Of a stretch of 64,000 bases of DNA, positions 1 to 8,096 are shown one piece after another. Source of the stretch: Alkalibacterium sp034520745 (lineage in GTDB: Bacteria > Bacillota > Bacilli > Lactobacillales > Carnobacteriaceae_A); contig JAXHNF010000009.1 of assembly GCA_034520745.1 (NCBI GenBank), forward strand, positions 33,722 through 97,721, in the 5' to 3' direction. The position numbers and the translations under genes were made by a program. Each line of letters opens with the position of its first letter. Position 1 is the first letter of the stretch. The notes beneath the pieces were generated by a model. That model made no database searches, was not told where the DNA came from, and saw only the letters and a list, made by a program, of their open reading frames with translations.

Positions 1-168
1 GAAATCATGATCGAAAGAGGACTGAAACCCAATAATACACGTCAGGAAGTTGAAAACTGCACGATATTCCCGCGTGAATATTTTTCGCCTAAAGATTACT
101 GGACGCGTGAAGTGGATGCAACGGAAAATACACACGGCATCCATCAGTTTACAGGCAGCTGGTTATAA
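1..168 (+). CDS. C-terminal fragment of a glycosyltransferase (GT32-like)
   Basis: The window opens inside a gene. Frame 1 reads 55 codons to a TAA at 166-168 and ends IHQFTGSWL, similar to the H-x-x-GSW end of GT32-type capsule or polysaccharide glycosyltransferases that use a DXD site. The catalytic part lies outside the window, so donor and acceptor cannot be told. The gene is followed at once by a hairpin terminator and is therefore the last gene of its operon. The family call rests only on the short tail. Confidence 0.5.
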   Translation, partial: EIMIERGLKPNNTRQEVENCTIFPREYFSPKDYWTREVDATENTHGIHQFTGSWL

Positions 169-187
169 AGAAAATAATAATAAACGA

Positions 188-215
188 GTCAGAACATTTT
201 TGTTCTGGCTTTTTT
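188..215 (+). terminator. Rho-independent terminator of the glycosyltransferase operon
   Basis: A 9-bp stem (GTCAGAACA / TGTTCTGGC, 188-196 with 201-209) with a 4-nt loop is followed by a T run at 210-215. Confidence 0.8.
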
Positions 216-216
216 C

Positions 217-254
217 TGTGTACCGGTGCACAGATCTTTCATTACCGTTATAAT
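217..254 (+). promoter_or_regulatory. Putative promoter and ACCGGT-centred palindrome before the amidohydrolase
   Basis: A -10 like TATAAT lies at 249-254. The -35 area is poor and is occupied by the near-perfect 16-bp palindrome TGTGTACCGGTGCACA (217-232). A palindrome with a central CG in this place resembles LacI-family operators, such as the ScrR-like site seen at 13566. The regulator is unknown. Confidence 0.35.
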
Positions 255-287
255 AGTCATGCGTGATATTTTCGAGAGGGTGGTTGG

Positions 288-1908
288 ATGAAATTATTTA
301 TAAATGGAAAGATTTATGTAGAGCGTGAAACGTTTGCGGAAGCAATGCTCGTTAAGGGTGAGCGCATTATTAAAGTCGGAAGCAGTGAAGAGTGCAGAAC
401 GTTATTCAGCGGGGAAACGGTCATTGACTTCAGAGGGACGGACGGTTCTGCCCGGTTTCATCGATTCGCACCTTCATTTTCTGATGACGGCCGAATACCT
501 GAGCCTGCTTCCGATAACAGACGTGACCTCGATCGGAGAACTGGTAAACAGATGCAAGAGCTACATAGAGGAAGAAGGATTGACGAACCAGTCTGTCCTG
601 TATACTGAAGGATGGAACCATACCACCTTTACGGATGAGAAGAGGATGCCTGACCGTTTTGATCTTGACAAGGCTTCAACCAAGGTTCCTATCGTACTGG
701 TTCGTGTCGACCGGCATGTCATGAGCCTGAATACGGCAGCCTTGGATCATTTCAATATAACGGAAGAGACGGTGCTTAAAAACGGAGGCGAAATAAAAAA
801 AGATCAGTCAAGCAGGCCTACAGGGATCCTGACAGAAGGGGCAGTCGACTTAGTCAAGGCCAGACTCCCTCAGAAATCGAGAAAAGAGAAAAAGGCTTTA
901 CTGATAGATACAATGGAATCAGCCAACCAGGTGGGGATAACGTCCATGCACACGAACGATGCGAAAGACGATACGATCAGAGAAACATTGTCTTTATATG
1001 AGGAACTGGAAAAGGAAAAACGTCTGACGGTCCGCTTCTATCAGCAGATCTGGTTCAATGAAGGAGATTACCTGACTGACTTCTTCACCAGCGGTTATAC
1101 CTTTCATCAGGGAACGAAGTGGAACAGGATCGGCCCGATCAAGTTCTTCATAGACGGGACTCTGGGTTCACGGACGGCCGCTTTAAGGGCCCCTTATTCT
1201 GACGATCAGTCAACTCATGGCATCCTGACCAAATCGGAAGAGACTTTGACTGAAGAAGTCAAACAGGCAGTGGCAAACGGCTACCAGGTGATCATTCATG
1301 GCATCGGAGACCGTGGCATCGAAATTATTCTCAATGCTTATGACAAAGCTCTGGATGGAAAGCCGAACACGCTCCGACTTGGCATCAATCATATGCAGAT
1401 CACCGGGCCGGACCTCATCGAGCGTGCAGCTGAGAAAGATTATCTGACCTATGTACAGCCAATATTTCTGGATGACGATATGCCGATCATCCGAGAGCGT
1501 GTAGGAGATGAACGTGCAGAAACGTCCTATCTGTTTCAGACTATGATCGATAAAGGCATCCACCAGTCGTTCAGCAGTGATGCCCCGATCGTTTCGCTCA
1601 ATCCTTTCTATAACATTCAGTGTGCAGTGACACGCAATCGACTGGATGATCAGAGCAGTGAACCGTATCTGCCTCATGAAGCGGTGGATGTCTATTCAGC
1701 CGTCGACGCCTATACGTACGAAGGCGCTTATGCGTCATTTGAAGAAGCGGAAAAAGGCCGGATCAAAGAAGGCTACCTGGCTGACTTCATTATCCTGGAT
1801 AAAGATATTTTCACCTGCAAGCCTTCTCTGATAAAGAACATCACTGTTCAGGAAACATACGTCAACGGCAGTTGTGTGTATAAAAGGAATGAAACAAATG
1901 AGAAATAA
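288..1908 (+). CDS. YtcJ-like metal-dependent amidohydrolase (frameshifted)
   Basis: A TIM-barrel amidohydrolase of the YtcJ type, about 540 aa when repaired. The N-terminal beta-sandwich part (MKLFINGKIYVERETF) leads into the metal motif GFIDSHLHF, and the C-terminal half carries SSDAPIV and GYLADFIILD, typical of this superfamily. An extra base near 435 shifts the frame between VIDFRG and RTVLPGF. The start at 288 has an AGAGGGTGG ribosome binding site. The natural substrate is not known; relatives act on N-acyl or amide compounds. It overlaps the following YitT gene by 11 bases, so the two are probably translated together. Confidence 0.85.
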
Positions 1909-2799
1909 CCTGATTACAAAAGCCCGTATGAAAAACATGGGACTCATCATCATCGGATCGCTGCTTTATGCGATCAGCGTCAACGTGTTTACCCTTCCGA
2001 ACGGGCTGGCGGAAGGTGGACTGACGGGATTTTCTCTGATCCTGTTTTATGTTTTGAGCATCCCCCCGTCATATACGATTTTTATTGTCAATATTCTTAT
2101 CCTGGCGATCGGATATAAATTCCTGGATAAAAAGACCTTGTATTATACCCTGATAGCCAACGGGATTATCTCTGTGCTTTTGTTGGTCGTGACCCGCTTT
2201 GAATTCATTCCCGAAACGACCCTGCTGGCACCCATCGGTTCCGGCGTCTTCATGGGAGCCGGAATCGGGCTGATCATGCTGGGACACGGCACGACAGCGG
2301 GCAGTGACATCCTCGCCAAACTCCTGCACAAGTATGCCGGTATCAACGTTCCGACGGCGCTGTTAATGATCGATGTCTTTATCGTAGTGCCGAGCGCCTT
2401 CATCATCGGAGCAGAAAATGCATTCTGACGCTGATCAATTTATACATCCAGAGTAAAGTGATAGACTTCATACTGGAAGGCTTGAACCCGAGGAAATCCT
2501 TTTTCATCATATCCGATAAATATGTGGAAATAGCCGAAGCCATCGAACAGCAGCTGGGGAGAGGGATCACTATACTCGACGGTAAAGGCTACTATACGAA
2601 AGAAAAGAAAGAAATCTTATACATCATCATCAGCCGGCGGGAAGTCCTTCGTATCAAGCGGATAGTGGAAGCGATCGATCCCAATGCCTTCATGACGATC
2701 TCCCATGTTCAGGAAGTGACCGGCGAAGGTTTTACTTACTTGTCAGAAGAGGTACAGGCGCAGCGGATCACGCAGGCTGAGAAAGAATGGGTGGACTGA
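1898..2799 (+). CDS. YitT family membrane protein with DUF2179 domain (frameshifted)
   Basis: A multi-pass membrane protein of the YitT family (about 300 aa). Five to six hydrophobic helices run from GLIIIGSLLYAISVNVF to LLMIDVFIVVPSAFIIG, followed by the cytoplasmic DUF2179 domain (ITILDGKGYYTKEKKEILY). One frameshift near 2423 separates the membrane part from the C-terminal part. I prefer ATG 1898, because AAGGA lies 9 bases upstream, over earlier in-frame codons. The function of the family is unknown. It overlaps the amidohydrolase end and likely shares its mRNA. Confidence 0.85.
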
Positions 2800-2809
2800 T
2801 TTGGAATTG

Positions 2810-2845
2810 TTGTAAATTAGTTTCATTAGTTTATAATAATTATAA
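2810..2845 (+). promoter_or_regulatory. Promoter with a perfect PerR-box-like palindrome before fetAB
   Basis: TTGTAA at 2810-2815, a 16-base spacer and TATAAT at 2832-2837 form a good sigma-A promoter. The -10 lies inside TTATAATAATTATAA (2831-2845), which is identical to the known PerR consensus TTATAATNATTATAA. Binding of a peroxide sensor here would block transcription of the ABC pair that follows. The match is direct; the regulator is inferred. Confidence 0.7.
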
Positions 2846-2869
2846 AGTGTAAAAATAGTTAAGGAGCAG

Positions 2870-3521
2870 ATGTATGACAGAAAATTATTGGAGCTGAATA
2901 GGGTGGGTTTCAGTGTGGACCAGGAAAAGATTCTGGATGGGGTGGATTTTTCCATCGAGAAGGGTGAGCGGATAACGATCACCGGCCCTTCAGGCGGGGG
3001 AAAGAGCACGCTTTTAAAAATAATCGCCAGCATACTGACACCTACTGAAGGAAAGGTCCGTTATAAAGGGAAAGATCTTAATGAAATAGACCCCATCGAT
3101 TACCGGAAAAAAGTCTCTTATTTTTTTCAGAATGCTACGTTATTCGATCAGACAGTAAGAGACAATCTTGCTTTTCCTTATCAGATACGAGAAGAGGAAT
3201 TTAATGAGAAAAAAGCGTCTCGATGCTGGAGCGGGTGAAACTGAATCGGTCATATCTGGATAAAGCAGTCAAGGATTTGTCCGGCGGTGAAAAGCAACGC
3301 GTGGCTTTAGTCAGGAATCTGCTTTATAAGCCTGAAGTGATTTTGCTGGATGAGGTGACAAGCTCGCTGGATGCAGCCAACAAGGATATCATCTATACCA
3401 TACTGGATGAGCTGAATGAAAAGAACAGATGACCATTCTTTCCGTCACCCATGATGAAAGAGGAATCCAGCAGGCTGACCGCATCATCCGCATCATTGAC
3501 GGAAAGGTGGCGGAGAAATAA
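2870..3521 (+). CDS. fetA: FetA/YbbL-type ABC transporter ATPase (frameshifted)
   Basis: A small ABC ATPase of about 216 aa with Walker A GPSGGGKST, Q-loop YFFQN, signature LSGGEKQR, Walker B VILLDE and a switch histidine in SVTHDE. Frameshifts near 3215 and 3430 split it into three frames. The strong AAGGAG (2861-2866) fits ATG 2874 better than ATG 2870, but 2874 needs another small indel, so the first codons are uncertain. The stop overlaps the start of the partner permease by one base. YbbL/YbbM (FetAB) of E. coli exports iron and lowers peroxide damage; that role is transferred by homology. A PerR-like box in the promoter agrees with it. Confidence 0.85.
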
Positions 3522-4285
3522 TGGAAAACAGCCTGGAAATCAATAACTTGTCCCTGGTTTTATCTACGGGACTATTGTTCATTGCCATATTTGTCAATTA
3601 CAAGGAAAAACTGGATCTGGGTAATGATATATTCATTGCAGGTGTAAGAGCTGTCATCCAGCTGTTTATCATCGGTTATGTATTGAAGTATATCATTGAG
3701 GTAGAGAACTCCGTCGTCACACTGGCCATGGTCCTGTTTATTGTCTTCAATGCCGGTTTTAACGCGCATAAACGAAGCGAAGGGATCGCCAACTCACTTG
3801 TTATTTCACTGACAGCTATCGGTGTCGGGACAGCGATCACTTTAGTGACCCTCATTTTCTCCGGGGCGATAGACTGGGTCCCGTCTCAAGTCGTACCCAT
3901 TACCGGAATGATCGCCAGTAATGCTATGGTTGCCATAGGCCTGACCTACCAGGCGCTGTACAGCAAGTTTACGGATCAGAGGCAGCAGGTGCTGGAGAAG
4001 CTGGCCTTAGGAGCTAATGAAAAGCAGGCATCAATGAGCATCATCAGAGAAAGTGTCAAGACGGGGATGAGTCCATCGATCGACAGTACCAAAACAGTGG
4101 GTCTCGTCAGTCTTCCGGGGATGATGTCCGGTCTGATTTTTGCAGGTGTCGATCCGACTGAAGCGATAAGGTATCAGATCGTTGTCATGTTTATGATCAT
4201 CGCTGTGACAAGCATTGCAAGCTTTATTGCCAGCTATCTGGCATACCGTGAATTCTATAATGACAGGAATCAATTGATTATTTAA
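3521..4285 (+). CDS. fetB: FetB/YbbM-type ABC transporter permease
   Basis: An intact 254-aa integral membrane protein with about seven hydrophobic helices. It contains the family signature GANEKQASMSIIRESVKTGMSP and SLPGMMSGLIFAGVDPTEA, both typical of the YbbM/FetB (UPF0014) family. Translation starts at the ATG overlapping the fetA stop, so the two are coupled. With FetA it should form an exporter, most likely for iron or another metal. The gene is followed by a strong hairpin. Confidence 0.88.
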   Translation: MENSLEINNLSLVLSTGLLFIAIFVNYKEKLDLGNDIFIAGVRAVIQLFIIGYVLKYIIEVENSVVTLAMVLFIVFNAGFNAHKRSEGIANSLVISLTAIGVGTAITLVTLIFSGAIDWVPSQVVPITGMIASNAMVAIGLTYQALYSKFTDQRQQVLEKLALGANEKQASMSIIRESVKTGMSPSIDSTKTVGLVSLPGMMSGLIFAGVDPTEAIRYQIVVMFMIIAVTSIASFIASYLAYREFYNDRNQLII

Positions 4286-4288
4286 TAA

Positions 4289-4332
4289 ATAATAAGCCTC
4301 TTACTGCCATCGTGGCAGAAGAGGCTTATTAT
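4289..4332. terminator. Terminator hairpin after fetAB
   Basis: A long stem AATAAGCCTCTT (4291-4302) / AAGAGGCTTATT (4319-4330) has an inner CTGCCA/TGGCAG stem and a short loop. The flanks are A/T-rich on both sides. Confidence 0.8.
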
Positions 4333-4360
4333 ATTACACTGTTACAGAATACACTATTTC

Positions 4361-4394
4361 TGTCATGCTTATGTAAAAATAGAACAAATATAAT
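4361..4394 (+). promoter_or_regulatory. WalR-like box and -10 upstream of the LysM/3D gene
   Basis: TGTCAT-GCTTA-TGTAAA (4361-4377) matches the WalR (YycF/VicR) direct repeat TGTWAH-N5-TGTWAH in 11 of 12 defined positions. A TATAAT -10 lies at 4389-4394 and there is no good -35, as expected for an activated promoter. The leader to the ATG is then about 150 nt long. Confidence 0.5.
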
Positions 4395-4551
4395 ACAAAC
4401 CAACTAAAACGGAGTGACAAAACGACTTAACCTCTTTTCTTTTCGATAGGACGTGGTAAGATGCTTACAGTTGCAAAGGAAAACTGTTGCACGAGCAAAA
4501 CCGTCGTCTAGAATTTAACCGATCGAAAGATATGAAAAGGGGAATAATTTA

Positions 4552-5866
4552 ATGACTATTCAAAAAAACACATGGCTTAAAGCAGGATTGACATTATCTG
4601 CAGCCGGATTATTTTTAATGACCAGCGATTCAGAAGCGAGTGCGAGCCAAAGCTGGGTACCGAGAACGGTTCTGGAAATCGAAAAGGATATCAATCATGC
4701 AAAAGAGGCTATGAACAGCAACCAGCCACTGGAGTATACTGTCAAGTGGGGAGACACACTTTGGGGCGTATCTCAGGCGACTGAAATTTCTGTTGATAAG
4801 CTTGCGAAAGTCAATGAAATCGATAACCATAACGTCATCATTGCTGGATCTACTGTTTATATCACCAAGGATTTGTCTGTTGTTTCTGTTCAAAATGAAG
4901 AAGAAGTCGTCAGTTATGACGTTTCTGAAGATGAAGTAAAAGAAACCGAGACACCCAAAGAAGTAGAAGAAGCTAAAGAAGATAAGCAAGAAGAAGAAGT
5001 CAGCCGCTCAGGCCGCAGCGGAGCAGAAAGCTGAAGAAGAAGCCGCCGCTCAAGCTGCAGCAGATCAGAAAGCTGAAGAAGAAGCCGCTGCTCAAGCCGC
5101 AGCGGAGCAGAAAGCTGAAGAAGAAGCCGCCGCTCAGGCCGCAGCGGAGCAACAAGCTGAAGAAGAAGCCGCCGCTCAGGCCGCAGCGGAGCAACAAGCT
5201 GAAGAAGAAGCAGCTGCCCAAGCCGCAGCGGATCAGAAAGCTGAAGAAGAAGCCGCCGCTCAAGCCGCAGCGGAGCAACAAGCTGAAGAAGAAGCCGCCG
5301 CTCAAGCCGTAGCCGAGCAGCAAGCTGAAGAAGAAGCAGCTGCTCAAGCCGCAGCGGAGCAACAAGCTGAAGAAGAAGCAGCAGCCCAGGCCGCAGCGGA
5401 TCAGAAAGCTGAAGAAGAAGCAGCCGTTCAAGCCGCAGCGGATCAGAAAGCTGAAGAAGAAGCAGCAGCCCAAGCCGCAGCGGATCAGAAAGCTGAAGAA
5501 GAAGCAGCTGCCCAGGCCGCAGAAACTAAAACCGCAACATCTTCAAATACAGCAACCCAATCAGCTTCACAAGAAGAGTCCGGACAGTGGATGTCAGTTG
5601 AAGCAACAGCCTATTCTAGAAATCAGCCAGTTTTGAGTAATTTCACATACACTGGAATCGATCTTAGAAAAAACTCCCGCGTCATTGCAGTTGACCCGAA
5701 TGTTATCCCATTAGGATCAAGAGTGTTTATACCTGGATATGGTGAATATCTCGCAGGTGATACTGGCGGAGCAATCAAAGGCAGCCGTATCGATCTTCAC
5801 ATGGAAACTGTAGAAGCCGCATTGCAATTCGGACGTCGTCAACTCGATATCAAAATTTTAGATTAA
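4552..5866 (+). CDS. Secreted LysM - Ala/Glu repeat - 3D domain cell-wall protein (frameshifted)
   Basis: About 438 aa when repaired. A signal peptide (MTIQKNTWLKAGLTLSAAGL, probable cleavage after SEASA) is followed by a LysM domain (YTVKWGDTLWGVSQATEIS, about residues 63-105) and an acidic linker. Then come about 12 copies of a 14-residue unit like AEEEAAAQAAADQK, and a C-terminal 3D domain with VDPNVIPLGSRVFIPGYG, AGDTGG and RIDLHM, which carries the three conserved aspartates. One extra T near 4999 breaks the frame. The layout matches YocH-type or resuscitation-factor-like muralytic enzymes acting on peptidoglycan. The WalR-like box upstream fits this role. Confidence 0.85.
4999..5520 (+). 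repeat. In-frame 42-bp tandem repeat (about 12 units)
   Basis: GCTGAAGAAGAAG recurs every 42 bases (5030, 5072, 5114 and so on to 5492). Each unit encodes a 14-residue Ala/Glu/Gln-rich helix-forming block, with variation EQK, DQK and EQQ at its end. This is a likely site of copy-number change. Confidence 0.9.
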
Positions 5867-5880
5867 TAATAAAAAATCCG

Positions 5881-5916
5881 GAAAAGTCACAGGGTATATA
5901 CCTTGTGACTTTTTTC
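5881..5916 (+). terminator. Terminator of the LysM/3D gene
   Basis: Stem AAAAGTCACAGGG / CCTTGTGACTTTT with a TATA-type loop and a T run (5909-5915). Confidence 0.85.
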
Positions 5917-6261
5917 AGTCTTTTTATAATCAATTGTAACAGTTTTCACAGCATAGACATAATAGTGACAGAATTGTAAAAGCGTTATCTTTCAAATAAA
6001 AATCCGTTCATGGTAGGGTAAGTATAGATAAAAGATACCCTCTTCTTTTGATCTTTACAATGACATTTAGTCCTGTTTTGGTTAAAAGTGTTATATTGCC
6101 CAGTGGAGGCAGAGGGAACATGCTGGAAGAGATTCATGAAATGTGAACGCATATTTCGAATTGTAAGACGAGGGTGGTATTGACGACGCAATCGATAAAA
6201 ATACCGATGACGACGTAGACGAATGATAACTATAATCAAACTATTAATAAGGGAGGCTGTT
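5917..6261. other. Intergenic region before the small lipoproteins
   Basis: No full gene is visible in these 345 bases. Positions 6167-6226 keep an open frame ending DDAIDKNTDDDVDE and stop, which looks like the acidic tail of the small lipoproteins that follow; it may be the remnant of a third copy. A weak cre-like TAAAAGCGTTATCT lies near 5978. No clear promoter hexamer pair was found. Confidence 0.4.
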
Positions 6262-6435
6262 ATGATGAAAAAATCAATTAAACTACTGGCATTGGCAATG
6301 ACCGGCGGCATGCTCTTAATCGGTTGCGGAGACGTTGAGGAGATTGACAACGATCTGCCGGATGTCGAGGAAACAGAAGATGATTTGATGAATGATGATT
6401 TATTAGATGAAGAAATGGACGAAGATGTAGAATAA
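6262..6435 (+). CDS. Small acidic lipoprotein, copy 1
   Basis: 57 aa. A lipoprotein signal (MMKKSIKLLALAMTGGMLL) with lipobox LIGC is followed by a mature part made almost only of Asp, Glu, Leu, Met and Asn. GGGAGG (6251-6256) serves ATG 6262 or 6265. It is a paralogue of the next gene: both read GGMLL-(I/V)-GCGDVE in the signal region. I do not recognise a family. The product should be anchored to the outer face of the membrane as a short, strongly negative peptide. Possible roles are metal or cation binding or a wall-zone spacer, both speculative. Confidence 0.75.
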   Translation: MMKKSIKLLALAMTGGMLLIGCGDVEEIDNDLPDVEETEDDLMNDDLLDEEMDEDVE

Positions 6436-6469
6436 CTTTAAATTTAAAAATCAAAAAGGGGAGATCAAG

Positions 6470-6637
6470 ATGAAAAAATTAACTAAACTATTGGCCTTGA
6501 TGATGACGGGCGGCATGCTCTTAGTCGGCTGTGGGGACGTTGAAGATGTCGATGAGAACGACCTGCCTGAAGTCGAAGATCCATTTGAAGAAGATTTAGA
6601 AGAAGATCTTGAATTAGATGAGGAAACCGATGAATAA
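6470..6637 (+). CDS. Small acidic lipoprotein, copy 2
   Basis: 55 aa, starting at ATG 6470 behind GGGGAG. The signal MKKLTKLLALMMTGGMLLVG ends in lipobox LVGC, and the mature part is CGDVEDVDENDLPEVEDPF followed by Glu/Asp-rich sequence. It is a tandem paralogue of the gene 34 bases upstream, nearly identical through the signal peptide and with the same pattern after it. Function unknown. Both copies lie between the LysM/3D wall gene and a shared bidirectional terminator with alr. Confidence 0.75.
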   Translation: MKKLTKLLALMMTGGMLLVGCGDVEDVDENDLPEVEDPFEEDLEEDLELDEETDE

Positions 6638-6690
6638 GCACAGTAATATCAGTCAATTAAAAAGAACTAAAATAGAATCGATGTAAACAG

Positions 6691-6727
6691 AAAGAAGCAC
6701 ACCCTTTTTATGGGATGTGCTTCTTTT
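6691..6727. terminator. Bidirectional terminator between the lipoproteins and alr
   Basis: Stem AAAGAAGCACACCC / GGGATGTGCTTCTTT with one bulged A and flanking A and T runs that serve both strands. Confidence 0.8.
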
Positions 6728-6733
6728 AATCTA

Positions 6734-7909
6734 TTAGTCCAAGAGCGCGTTGTGTCTGGCTTCAATCGCTTCGCCTTTGATATACACCCGCGGAATACGT
6801 TTACCTATGCCGCATAATATTTCATAATGGAAACTGTCTGTCAATTCAGCCATTGTATAAATGCTGGGGTGATTCTCGCATGGATCACCGATGAAAACGA
6901 GTTCTGTCTCTTCGTTGAATCCGGGAATATCACTTACATCCACCATCAGCTGATCCATACAGATACGCCCGACGATTGGTGCTTTGTGATTCTCAGTAGT
7001 GAGATGCCAGCGGTTGGACAGTTCTCTTGGAATACCATCAGCATAGCCGATCAGTATAGTTGCGACCGTTCTTTCTTCGGGAGTGGTGTACGTTCTTCCG
7101 TAACCGATCGACTGTCCTTTTTCCACCTGCTTGATATAAGCGGCGTGAGTGGACAGTTTCATTACCGGTTTCAGATCGATTTTATCTTCCAAAGATTTGT
7201 CAGGATGATAGCCGAATAAAGAAATGCCTGTTCGAACCATGTCCAGGTGATACTCAGGATACAAGAGAGCTGCTGCCGTATTGCTGCAGTGGACCAGGTC
7301 GAAATGAACATCCTGTTCTTTAAGGTACTCTACGATATCGATGAAGAAGTTGAACTGATATTTCGTATATGTGGGATTTTCAGTATTTTCGGCTTCAGCA
7401 AAGTGTGTAAAGATCCCTTCGAAGATGACCCAATCCGAAGCCATGATCTGGCTTAACTCAAGTGCGTGATCTTTGGAACGGACACCGATCCTTCCCATTC
7501 CGGAATCCACTTTCAAGTGGATCCTGGCTTTTTTCTGCAGTTTTTCAGCATGATATTTTACCTTTTCGGCCAATTCATTTGAAAAGACGGTAATGGATAT
7601 ATTGTTTTTTATGGCAACCGGTATCGTGTCAGGTTCGATAGGACTCAGTAGCTGGATCGGGCTTTTAACTCCCGCTTCCCTGAGTTCCATGGCTTCATCC
7701 AATACGGCAACTGCGAGAAAGTCGATGTCCTGATTTTCCAGGTGTTTTCCTACTTCCACCGCACCATGTCCGTAAGCATCGGCTTTGATTACCCCCATGA
7801 ATTTGGTTCCCGGGGATAAATGTTTTTTCATCTGATTATAATTATAAGTGATTTTGTCTAAGTCGATCGTTGCGCGAGTGTAGCGGTAACTACCATAATG
7901 CACGTTCAA
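6734..7909 (-). CDS. alr: Alanine racemase
   Basis: An intact PLP-dependent racemase of about 390 aa that makes D-alanine for peptidoglycan. The PLP lysine is in GVIKADAYGHGAVEVGK and the second catalytic tyrosine is in SIGYGRTYTTPEERTVATIL. The C-terminal domain has RICMDQLMVDVSDIP. The frame can start at TTG 7909 or GTG 7903; AAGGAG is 3 bases from the TTG and 9 from the GTG, so GTG 7903 is my preferred start. It is transcribed away from pepC. Confidence 0.95.
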   Translation of the reverse strand: MNVHYGSYRYTRATIDLDKITYNYNQMKKHLSPGTKFMGVIKADAYGHGAVEVGKHLENQDIDFLAVAVLDEAMELREAGVKSPIQLLSPIEPDTIPVAIKNNISITVFSNELAEKVKYHAEKLQKKARIHLKVDSGMGRIGVRSKDHALELSQIMASDWVIFEGIFTHFAEAENTENPTYTKYQFNFFIDIVEYLKEQDVHFDLVHCSNTAAALLYPEYHLDMVRTGISLFGYHPDKSLEDKIDLKPVMKLSTHAAYIKQVEKGQSIGYGRTYTTPEERTVATILIGYADGIPRELSNRWHLTTENHKAPIVGRICMDQLMVDVSDIPGFNEETELVFIGDPCENHPSIYTMAELTDSFHYEILCGIGKRIPRVYIKGEAIEARHNALLD

Positions 7910-8027
7910 GCACTCCTTTCAGTTACTCATTATTTTAACATGAATCCTGTGTGATATTGAAGATTCACTGTAAATTTTAAGATTCTAATCGAGGAGGTAA
8001 TTTAATAATCAAGTAGTCGATTATGAA

Positions 8028-8067
8028 TGAAATGACACCTTGTCATTTCAACCTATTTTGATAAAAT
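8028..8067 (+). promoter_or_regulatory. pepC promoter overlapped by a 10+10 bp perfect palindrome
   Basis: Arms TGAAATGACA (8028-8037) and TGTCATTTCA (8041-8050) are exact inverted repeats with a 3-base spacer. TTGTCA (8040-8045) inside the right arm works as a -35, with TAAAAT (8062-8067) 16 bases on. The arrangement is that of a repressor operator covering the -35. The repressor is unknown. Confidence 0.6.
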
Positions 8068-8096
8068 AGATGTAGTGATTAAAGGGAGATGTTAAT

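Noticed and set aside
4395..4551. Cyclic-di-AMP (ydaO) riboswitch in the LysM/3D leader
   Set aside because: Such switches are common before wall hydrolases, but I could not find the conserved core sequences in this leader.
5000..5473. Open frame on the minus strand coding a Phe/Cys/Gly-rich repeat protein
   Set aside because: It is the antisense shadow of the 42-bp Ala/Glu repeat of the LysM/3D gene; it has no ribosome binding site and unnatural composition.
4999..5520. Direct repeats as CRISPR or minisatellite outside genes
   Set aside because: The repeats are in frame within one secreted protein and a multiple of three long.
7835..7860. PerR-like ATTATAATTATAA
   Set aside because: It lies inside the alr coding sequence and has 6+6 symmetry without the central base of a PerR box.
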